A stretch of DNA of 6,099 nt from an uncultured Alphaproteobacteria bacterium (GTDB lineage: Bacteria; Pseudomonadota; Alphaproteobacteria; Rs-D84): the NCBI GenBank assembly GCA_937900435.1, contig CALCEG010000009.1, forward strand, positions 1 to 6,099. Direction: 5' to 3'. Shown piece by piece: positions 1 to 5,584 of this stretch; the stretch's first letter is position 1, and each line of letters begins with the position of its first letter. Position numbers and translations under genes: made by a program. Under the pieces are notes generated by a model. It worked only from the letters and a program-made list of their open reading frames with translations. It was not told the origin of the DNA and did no database searches.

Positions 1-1065
1 AACTTCGCCGACAAAGAATAACCCCGAACATAATTTTGATTCCATTGTTTTCGAAGAAATTTCGCGCGTATCAACGCCGCCACGCACAACCTCTGCACTG
101 GATAGTCCATGCCAAGAAATTTTTTCGCCACCAACAAAATAATTCGATATTTTTTGTGCGATTTTTTCCAGTTCTTTATCTGGCATATCTGCAATATTTC
201 GTCCGTCTTTATTTGCGATAAGTTTCGCAATACGTTGTGGCAGTTGTTCTGCCAACACGCTGGACAGATTTTTTTTGCCAGATTGTTTCTTCTTGTCCTT
301 CAAGAATTGCAATACATCAACTTTCGGCATTAAATTCAGATAAAACCCATTGCTCAGGTCATATAAACTGGCGCGATATGCCAATGGCCCACCGATTCCA
401 AAGTGCGTAATCAACATTGAATCGCGTAAAACTTTTTTGCCGATTTTTATTTCCGCATCCAGTGAAATCCCAGCAAGTTCGGATTGTGCCCCAGCAATTT
501 TTAGCGCACACAGGGCAGGTCGCACAGGCACAATTTTATGCCCAAACCCCGTTGCAATTTTCATACCTGCATCTGACACCCCCAATGTTGCAAAAGACGT
601 ACCGCCTGTTGCAACAATAACGGATTTTGCCACAAAATCATTTACGATAAACAGGTTGTCAATTTTCTTTATATCGGTTATATTTGTGTTGTATTTAATT
701 GTTGCCTGTTTCGCATCATTCATCAGCGCGTTTACAACCGCCATTGCGCCGTCTGCGCAAAAATATCTTCCTGTAGTTTTTTCTTCTAATTCCAAGCGGT
801 GTTTTTTACACCACGACAAAATGTCATCTGGGGTAACGCGACTTAATGCAGCACGCACAAAGTCAGGGTTTGTGCCGAAATATCGGTCGAATTTTACATC
901 TGCATTTGTTATATTGCACCGTCCGCCCCCGGACGCTGCGACCTTACGCGCAGGCGAACTTCCCATTTCCAGCACCAGAACACGTTTACCTAAATCCAAC
1001 GCAGAAATCGCCGCACTAAGTCCTGCAGCACCTGCACCAATAATAATCACATCATATTTTTTCAT
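1..1065 (-). CDS. NAD(P)/FAD-dependent oxidoreductase, HI0933/YhiN (BaiN-like) family; C-terminus off the left edge
   Basis: A cytoplasmic flavoprotein read from ATG at 1065-1063 down to base 1; 355 codons are open and no stop is reached, so the end is outside the window. Residues 10-15 are the dinucleotide-binding GxGxxG (GAGAAG) after a hydrophobic strand, and Glu33 sits where the adenosine ribose is bound. Residues 45-54 (SGGGRCNITN) are the family signature. Further family hallmarks are an ATGG segment near residue 150, a GH...P..PAL segment near 175-185, a THFGIGGP segment near 223-230, and a final GGV...E...TMESKL...GLFFVGEV stretch just before the edge, where the family normally continues into the last FAD-contact loop. 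Family members are usually about 390-420 residues, so roughly 40-60 are missing. The substrate cannot be told from sequence; a few relatives act on steroid or bile-acid intermediates, but most are uncharacterised. No Shine-Dalgarno precedes the start. It is transcribed divergently from the large repeat gene. Confidence 0.93.
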   Translation of the reverse strand, partial: MKKYDVIIIGAGAAGLSAAISALDLGKRVLVLEMGSSPARKVAASGGGRCNITNADVKFDRYFGTNPDFVRAALSRVTPDDILSWCKKHRLELEEKTTGRYFCADGAMAVVNALMNDAKQATIKYNTNITDIKKIDNLFIVNDFVAKSVIVATGGTSFATLGVSDAGMKIATGFGHKIVPVRPALCALKIAGAQSELAGISLDAEIKIGKKVLRDSMLITHFGIGGPLAYRASLYDLSNGFYLNLMPKVDVLQFLKDKKKQSGKKNLSSVLAEQLPQRIAKLIANKDGRNIADMPDKELEKIAQKISNYFVGGEKISWHGLSSAEVVRGGVDTREISSKTMESKLCSGLFFVGEV

Positions 1066-1072
1066 GATTACA

Positions 1073-1101
1073 ATATTAGTGTTTTATCGGACACAAATCC
1101 A
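1073..1101 (-). promoter_or_regulatory. Weak candidate promoter for the minus-strand flavoprotein gene
   Basis: Read on the minus strand, TGGATT (1101-1096) and TAATAT (1078-1073) are separated by 17 bases. The -10 match is good and the -35 match is poor. If used, transcription would begin within a few bases of the ATG at 1065, giving a leaderless or nearly leaderless mRNA, which fits the absence of a ribosome binding site. This is pattern matching only. Confidence 0.25.
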
Positions 1102-1113
1102 CGAAAAAAGCGC

Positions 1114-1143
1114 TTGATTTAATTGACGGAATTTTTCTATGAT
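1114..1143 (+). promoter_or_regulatory. Candidate sigma-70-type promoter for the large repeat gene
   Basis: TTGATT at 1114-1119 and TATGAT at 1138-1143 are separated by 18 bases, each close to the -35 and -10 consensus. A start near 1150 would give a leader of roughly 35-40 bases carrying the ribosome binding site. The nearby TTGACG at 1123-1128 is a better -35 hexamer but has no -10 at a workable distance. An 8-bp palindrome AAGCGCTT (1108-1115) overlaps the -35 edge; I assign no role to it. Confidence 0.4.
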
Positions 1144-1164
1144 TAAGTAAGGTAATACCTGAGC

Positions 1165-1176
1165 AAGGAAGAGGGG
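1165..1176 (+). promoter_or_regulatory. Ribosome binding site of the large repeat gene
   Basis: The purine-rich AAGGAAGAGGGG lies upstream of ATG at 1187, with 10 bases between its end and the start codon. It supports 1187 as the start. An in-frame Met codon at 1196 is less well placed and would shorten the positively charged N-terminal end of the signal peptide only slightly. Confidence 0.6.
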
Positions 1177-1186
1177 AAACTTCAAT

Positions 1187-1261
1187 ATGTTACAAATGGC
1201 AAGGTTGTTTTTATGCGCATTTATATTAATTAGCCCTATTTCCTTGGGGCTTGCCCATGCG
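1187..1261 (+). other. Sec signal peptide of the large repeat protein (residues 1-25)
   Basis: A short N-terminal segment with Arg6 is followed by a hydrophobic core (residues 7-22) and a small-residue AHA site, with predicted cleavage after Ala25. The only Cys in the segment, Cys10, lies inside the hydrophobic core, too early for a lipobox, so type I signal peptidase is more likely than lipoprotein processing. The mature protein would begin AATCEDG. Confidence 0.85.
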
Positions 1262-4200
1262 GCAACATGTGAAGATGGTTATTATCTGCACGATGGCGCA
1301 ACAGAATGCCAGCCAAATCCAGAGCCCGAATTCATAATCACAACGATCGATATGGTGGCCAACACAGATTTTACATTTAAACTTTCCGCGGCTGGTACAT
1401 TCTATATTGATTGGGGTGATGGTAATATTCAGACGATAACAAAAAACGACACAACCAATACAACATATTCACACACTTATGAAAGTGCCGACACATACAT
1501 AATCGGCCTTTCTGGTCAGGCAACCGAATATAATACCGATGAACAAACCGCGGCAATAAGCTTTATGTCCAGCGCCAGCAGAATCGCATCAATTGATGGT
1601 TCATTGGGTGCGATATTTGGTACGTTATCAGACGGCGCCCAAATACAACCACGTTTTTATAACACGTTTTATAATGCTTTCAATATGAACTGTTCAATTC
1701 CAGAGAATTTATTCGATGGCATATTTGGCGCGCCGATAAGTTATATGTTCTATTCAACATTTTTAGGGTGCAACGGATTGATAGGTTCGATACCAAAAGA
1801 TTTGTTTGCTAGGATCTTTGGTCGTCCAGCAGATTCTATGTTCGCTTATACCTTTTATGGATGTAGTGGATTGATAGATTCAATCCCAGAAAACTTATTT
1901 GCAGGTATTTCTGGCGCACCAGCAAGTTATATGTTCTATGGAACATTTGAGGGGTGCAGTGGCTTGACAGGTTCAATTCCATCTGGGCTATTTGGAAAAA
2001 TAGAAGGCGTCCCAGCCAAAGCCATGTTTCATAACACCTTTAGTGGTTGCAGTGGGTTAACTGGTTCGATACCATCTGGGCTGTTTGGTAATTTAAGTGG
2101 CAGTCCAGCGGAGAGCATGTTCTATGGCACCTTTGCCGATTGCAGTGGATTGGCTGGCGAAATACCATCTGGATTATTTGGTGACTTAACCGGTAGTCCT
2201 GCAAGTAATATGTTTAATACCACTTTTTATAATTGTAGTGGCTTAACATCAATTCCTTCTGGGTTGTTTGGCGCCATAAATGGAAACCCCGCAAGTCGTA
2301 TGTTTAAAGAGACGTTTGCCGGTTGTACCGGTCTGAGGGGTGGAATTCCAGATAATCTGTTTGGCAATTTAAGTGGTAATTTGCCAGTCTATGGGTATAG
2401 CTTTACTGGTACCTTTGCCGATTGCATTGGATTAACAGGGTCATCTGCAAAAATTAAAGGGAGGTATCTGTATGAAATCTGGCCAGACGCAGACGAATAC
2501 TCCTATCTTGGTGCAACAGGGCTTAGTGATTATCGTTATATACCAACTATTTGGGGTGGTTTGGGATATACATTATGTAAACCGGGTGAATATATGCCCA
2601 GCGCCTCAACAGAATGTTTAACATGTAAACCAGGGGCATATTGCGTTGGGGGTGAATTTATCTATAACGACACAACTGATCAAGGTATAAATAAATGTCC
2701 AGCAAATTCAACCAGTGATGCAGGCGCAACAGAATGTAAATGTAACGCAGGTTTTACGATCGATGGTTTGCCTGATGGTGCAATATCGACCACTGATGTG
2801 AAGTGTATGCCCAAGCCAGAATTTTCAATCACAACGACAGATGATACCGAAACATTTAGTTTTCGAATAAGTGCTGCTGGTTCGTACACAATTAATTGGG
2901 GGGATGGCAGTATTGAAAATATTACAAAAGATAATACAGCAGATACAACATACTCGCACACATATGAAAGTGCCGACACATACACAATCGGACTCAGCGG
3001 TCAGGCAACCGCATACATCACTGGCGTTCCCGAGGCTGCAGTAAGTTTTTCTGGAAACGAAAATATAGTATCGATTGACGGTTCTTTGGGTGCTGTATTC
3101 GGCACATTGTCGGACGGTACAAACCCCTTGTTTTTGGCGACGTTTAGTGATTGTGTTGGGTTGACGGCAATTCCAGACGATTTGTTTAGTGGCATTACTG
3201 GTTCCAGAAAGTATATGTTTACTACCACGTTTAACGGTTGTACCGGTTTAACGTCAATCCCAGAAAATTTATTCAGTGGCATAACAGGCAGCGCACCAGA
3301 ATTATTTTTTTCTACATTTTCTGGTTGTACAGGTTTAACGTCAATTCCCGAAAAATTATTTAGCGGTATATCTGGTGCAGCGTCGTCTATGTTTTCGCAT
3401 ACTTTTAGGGATTGTGAATTTTTGAAATCAATCCCAGATAAATTGTTTAGTACTGTATCTGGCGCCGCTGCTACGATGTTCCATGGTACATTTTCTGGTT
3501 GTACAGGTTTAACATCAATTCCCGAAAATTTATTTAGTGGTATAACAGGTCCTGCAGAAAGTATGTTTTGGTACACTTTTTCTGATTGTACAGGTTTAAC
3601 ATCAATACCTGAAAAATTGTTTAGTGGTATATCTGGCACAGCAAGCGGTATGTTTATGACAACATTTAACAATTGTGCTGGTTTGACAGAAATACCCGAA
3701 AACTTGTTTAGCGGTATAACAGAAGGCGCATACGGTCTGTTTAGTGGTACATTCAGTGGCTGCACAGCTTTAAAGTCAATCCCGGAAAATTTATTTAGCA
3801 ACATATCAAGTAGTGCGCTGCAAATGTTCTCTTCTACATTTGCTGGTTGCAGCAGTTTAACATCAATTCCTGGAAGATTGTTTAGCAATGTAAAAGCTTC
3901 GGCAGAATATATGTTCGACAGTACATTCAGTCTTTGCAGCGGTCTAACCCAAATCGGGGACGGTTTATTCGGTGGCGTATCTGATGGGGCCAAGGGAATG
4001 TTCTCTTATACGTTCAGAGATTGCACTGCATTAACCGATATCCCAGGTACATTGTTTAAAAACTTGTCTGGCGCAGCAGAATCTATGTTTGCTGGGACTT
4101 TTTCTGGCTGTGATGGTCTGCGCACTGTACCCGGCAATCTGTTCGGCAAGATTACATCTGTTGCCCCTGGAATGTTCAGCAGCACATTTAACAGTTGTCA

Positions 4201-5482
4201 AAATTTGACATCTATTCCGGTTGATTTGTTTGCCTCTATCACTGGCACTCCAGCCGACAGAGCTTTTGATAGGACATTTGCATGGTCGGAAAACATTAAA
4301 GAATTTGTTGATTCAAATGGGCAATCCGTATCATATATTCCTGTTGAGTTTTTCAGCAGAATGAGCAAACCAACAACATACAATAAAAATATGTTTGAAT
4401 ATGTATTTGCAGGCACAGACTTGGATGAGTCTTGTCCGTCTGGCACGATAAAAGCCACACCTTACTACGCCAACGAAGTCGCGCCAAAGGTTGTATGCAT
4501 ACCTGCCGAAGTCTCTTGTGCACCCGGGGAATATGTTTCTGAATCTGGGGCAGAGTGTCAGCAGTGTCCAGAAAACAATATTTGTCGTGGGGATTGGTCA
4601 GAACCTGAATCTTGCCATGATTTAACAAACGGCGAATATCCATATTCTGATGCAGGGCGGTCTGATATTTCTGATTGCTATCGGACGTGCGATGAATACA
4701 GTCTTGATGAGTGTAATTTGCGCCCGATAGATAAATTCAAGGCATACTATGGCGAACAATGCGAATATTCGTGCAAGACAAACAATGGATTCCCTTGCGA
4801 CATTATTGATAATCAATGTCATGAAATTATATGTCCAAACGCATACGAATATATAAATGGCGAATGCGTGCCTTGTACGCGCGACCACGCGATAGCATTC
4901 AAGGATGCCCTTGGTTGCAAGGTTGATACGTGCGAACAAGATTACCATCCTGATGACGAAATATGCGCACCGGATACAATACTATGCAGCGCGCCACACG
5001 CACAAACAGCGGTTCAAGAATGGGATAACAATAAAAAGTTATACAGCAAATGTATGATTCTGGAATGCGTCCCTGATTGGCACGTTGAATCAAACGCGTG
5101 TGTTCCAGACGAAGAATCTTGCGAAAACGCAAACGGCACAGGTGTTCGTGAATGGAATCATCAAACAAATTCTTGGGGCGAATGTATTGCGACCCGTTGT
5201 GATCCTGGATACACCAACGATTCCAGCCAAACTAACGAGGCTTGGAATCAGTGCGGTCGCTGCAACAATGCGTACAGTGCCGGTGGCGAGCTTGCAGCCA
5301 GCAGTTACGTCAACGAATGTGAAATCGCATCGTGTCTGTACCAAGGCGAACTATACACGCTGGAAAACAACGAATGTCGGTTAATCTGTGATGAATATTC
5401 CGATGAAACAGGTCGCAGATACTGGGATTCATCGCGCAAGAAGTGTGTACACGATTGTGCTGCCGGTTATGCAAACTGGTAA
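1187..5482 (+). CDS. Large secreted Cys-rich protein with two PKD-like domains and two BspA-like LRR arrays
   Basis: A complete 1431-residue exported protein of unknown function. Order: signal peptide (1-25); short Cys motif (28-41); PKD-like domain 1 (about 48-150) with IDWGDG at 74-79; LRR array A (172-421, period 31); linker with Cys motifs (422-544); PKD-like domain 2 (545-650) with INWGDG at 569-574; LRR array B (663-1010 plus degenerate units to about 1080, period 29); Cys-rich tail (1083-1431) with 35 cysteines. The repeat core, TFxGCxxLxxIP followed by LF, resembles BspA-type LRRs (LRR_5 and DUF285 relatives), which form surface solenoids; some bind host matrix proteins. PKD-like domains beside such LRRs are known in surface proteins. 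I see no lipobox, transmembrane helix, LPXTG or beta-barrel end, so it may be secreted, periplasmic or held by a partner. The start is supported by the ribosome binding site and signal peptide. A binding or adhesion role is inference. It stands alone, divergent from one neighbour and convergent with the other. Confidence 0.9.
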   Translation: MLQMARLFLCAFILISPISLGLAHAATCEDGYYLHDGATECQPNPEPEFIITTIDMVANTDFTFKLSAAGTFYIDWGDGNIQTITKNDTTNTTYSHTYESADTYIIGLSGQATEYNTDEQTAAISFMSSASRIASIDGSLGAIFGTLSDGAQIQPRFYNTFYNAFNMNCSIPENLFDGIFGAPISYMFYSTFLGCNGLIGSIPKDLFARIFGRPADSMFAYTFYGCSGLIDSIPENLFAGISGAPASYMFYGTFEGCSGLTGSIPSGLFGKIEGVPAKAMFHNTFSGCSGLTGSIPSGLFGNLSGSPAESMFYGTFADCSGLAGEIPSGLFGDLTGSPASNMFNTTFYNCSGLTSIPSGLFGAINGNPASRMFKETFAGCTGLRGGIPDNLFGNLSGNLPVYGYSFTGTFADCIGLTGSSAKIKGRYLYEIWPDADEYSYLGATGLSDYRYIPTIWGGLGYTLCKPGEYMPSASTECLTCKPGAYCVGGEFIYNDTTDQGINKCPANSTSDAGATECKCNAGFTIDGLPDGAISTTDVKCMPKPEFSITTTDDTETFSFRISAAGSYTINWGDGSIENITKDNTADTTYSHTYESADTYTIGLSGQATAYITGVPEAAVSFSGNENIVSIDGSLGAVFGTLSDGTNPLFLATFSDCVGLTAIPDDLFSGITGSRKYMFTTTFNGCTGLTSIPENLFSGITGSAPELFFSTFSGCTGLTSIPEKLFSGISGAASSMFSHTFRDCEFLKSIPDKLFSTVSGAAATMFHGTFSGCTGLTSIPENLFSGITGPAESMFWYTFSDCTGLTSIPEKLFSGISGTASGMFMTTFNNCAGLTEIPENLFSGITEGAYGLFSGTFSGCTALKSIPENLFSNISSSALQMFSSTFAGCSSLTSIPGRLFSNVKASAEYMFDSTFSLCSGLTQIGDGLFGGVSDGAKGMFSYTFRDCTALTDIPGTLFKNLSGAAESMFAGTFSGCDGLRTVPGNLFGKITSVAPGMFSSTFNSCQNLTSIPVDLFASITGTPADRAFDRTFAWSENIKEFVDSNGQSVSYIPVEFFSRMSKPTTYNKNMFEYVFAGTDLDESCPSGTIKATPYYANEVAPKVVCIPAEVSCAPGEYVSESGAECQQCPENNICRGDWSEPESCHDLTNGEYPYSDAGRSDISDCYRTCDEYSLDECNLRPIDKFKAYYGEQCEYSCKTNNGFPCDIIDNQCHEIICPNAYEYINGECVPCTRDHAIAFKDALGCKVDTCEQDYHPDDEICAPDTILCSAPHAQTAVQEWDNNKKLYSKCMILECVPDWHVESNACVPDEESCENANGTGVREWNHQTNSWGECIATRCDPGYTNDSSQTNEAWNQCGRCNNAYSAGGELAASSYVNECEIASCLYQGELYTLENNECRLICDEYSDETGRRYWDSSRKKCVHDCAAGYANW
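1328..1636 (+). other. PKD-like domain 1 (residues about 48-150)
   Basis: The domain has beta-rich spacing with the diagnostic IDWGDG at residues 74-79 and the strand YSHTYESADTYIIGLSG at 94-110, which correspond to the WGDG and HxY...GxYxVxL motifs of PKD-like Ig folds. It continues into a conserved SIDGSLGAIFGTLSDG segment that leads into the LRR array. The same layout recurs in domain 2, including a 22-base identical stretch at 1478-1499 and 2963-2984. Such domains commonly act as spacers or carbohydrate/protein-binding modules in extracellular proteins; which applies here is unknown. Confidence 0.75.
1700..2449 (+). repeat. LRR array A: eight tandem units, 93-bp (31-residue) period
   Basis: Units begin at 1700, 1793, 1886, 1979, 2072, 2165, 2255 and 2348, corresponding to residues 172-421. 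Six units are exactly 31 residues; the sixth unit (2165-2254) is 30 because it lacks one residue before the final Ser-Ile; the eighth is a degenerate cap. Conserved positions in the 31-residue unit: Pro1, Leu4-Phe5, Gly10, Pro12-Ala13, Met16-Phe17, Thr20-Phe21, Cys24, Gly26-Leu27, Ile31. The unit resembles BspA-like LRRs but is longer than their roughly 23-residue period. A partial cap precedes it at residues about 155-171. Confidence 0.9.
2450..2818 (+). other. Linker with Cys motifs between the two PKD-LRR modules (residues 422-544)
   Basis: An aromatic-rich capping stretch (residues 422-463) is followed by a Cys-rich block: C464KPGEY...TEC..C...C, then CPANSTSDAGATEC ending at C517, then C519NAGF. 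The C-x2-G-x-Y...TEC pattern also occurs at residues 28-41 and 1111-1125. The block resembles short EGF- or growth-factor-receptor-like Cys knots and probably forms a disulfide-bonded hinge between the two solenoids. Confidence 0.65.
2819..3136 (+). other. PKD-like domain 2 (residues about 545-650)
   Basis: This is a second copy of the N-terminal PKD-like domain: INWGDG at residues 569-574, YSHTYESADTYTIGLSG at 589-605, and a SIDGSLGAVFGTLSDG segment before the repeats. Compared with domain 1, substitutions are spread along the domain but the HTYESADTY and IDGSLGA segments are almost unchanged, so the copies arose by internal duplication with continued selection or gene conversion. The WGDG codons create a run of six G (2898-2903). 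Confidence 0.75.
3173..4216 (+). repeat. LRR array B: twelve perfect-length tandem units, 87-bp (29-residue) period
   Basis: Twelve consecutive units, each exactly 87 bases, cover residues 663-1010, with a thirteenth degenerate unit from 4217 and another from 4340 (residues 1052 to about 1080) as a C-terminal cap. A partial cap precedes the array (TFSDCVGLTAI). Conserved positions: Pro1, Leu4-Phe5, Gly10 (often), Met15-Phe16, Thr19-Phe20, Cys23, Leu26, Ile29. Compared with array A, one residue is missing before Met-Phe and one before the final Ser-Ile. Bases 3313-3339 and 3487-3513 are identical over 27 bases at an offset of two units, showing recent exchange or duplication. Confidence 0.93.
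4433..5479 (+). other. Cys-rich C-terminal region (residues 1083-1431, 35 cysteines)
   Basis: About one residue in ten is Cys. It begins with a C-x2-G-x-Y...EC..C motif (C1111), then irregular Cys pairs, then Trp-anchored subrepeats: W1279-x9-C1289-x4-C1294 and W1323-x9-C1333-x4-C1338, exactly 44 residues apart, with degenerate versions at W1353 and W1413. The last one stops right after CAAGYANW, at the point where the complete copies continue to another Cys. No known enzymatic domain is visible. A disulfide-bonded stalk or ligand-binding tail outside the cytoplasm is the likeliest reading. Confidence 0.75.
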
Positions 5483-5518
5483 TCTGTCCAATCAGAAAAA
5501 TAAATTAATTAATCAAAC

Positions 5519-5548
5519 AAAAAAAGATTCCCACCAAATGGTGGGAAT
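5519..5548 (-). terminator. Rho-independent terminator between the convergent genes, oriented for the minus-strand gene
   Basis: A perfect 9-bp stem (5527-5535 with 5540-5548, ATTCCCACC / GGTGGGAAT) closes a 4-base AAAT loop. On the minus strand it is followed by a seven-T run (5525-5519) and more Ts, the classical form, and it lies 36 bases after the stop of the beta-barrel gene. On the plus strand only three Ts follow the stem, so it would end the large gene's transcript less efficiently, though the upstream A-run extends pairing with those Ts. Confidence 0.8.
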
Positions 5549-5584
5549 TTGTCCAATATATATATTAATTTAATTTGATTTTGT

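Noticed and set aside
1108..1115. Palindrome AAGCGCTT as an operator
   Set aside because: An 8-bp palindrome overlapping a candidate -35 is too short to support a regulator site without a second copy or conservation data.
350..1117. A 255-codon plus-strand frame opposite the flavoprotein gene
   Set aside because: The minus strand encodes an unmistakable HI0933-type FAD protein with all its motifs here; the plus frame has no recognisable domain and no convincing ribosome binding site.
2898..2903. A six-G run in the second WGDG motif as a phase-variation tract
   Set aside because: It is short, lies in the middle of the gene and is explained by the TGG-GGG-GAT codons of a conserved motif.
3001..3993. 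A 330-residue stop-free antisense frame across LRR array B
   Set aside because: It is the reverse reading of the 87-bp in-phase repeats: once one unit lacks antisense stops, all do. The product is a monotonous low-complexity repeat with no start signal of its own.
1187..5482. Lipoprotein, autotransporter or toxin assignment for the large protein
   Set aside because: There is no lipobox after the hydrophobic core, no C-terminal beta-barrel, and no catalytic or toxin domain visible in the tail.
5388..5573. A small plus-strand frame overlapping the end of the large gene and the terminator
   Set aside because: It runs through the Cys-rich tail in another frame and then through the terminator hairpin; no ribosome binding site or domain, and it does not continue the Cys pattern.
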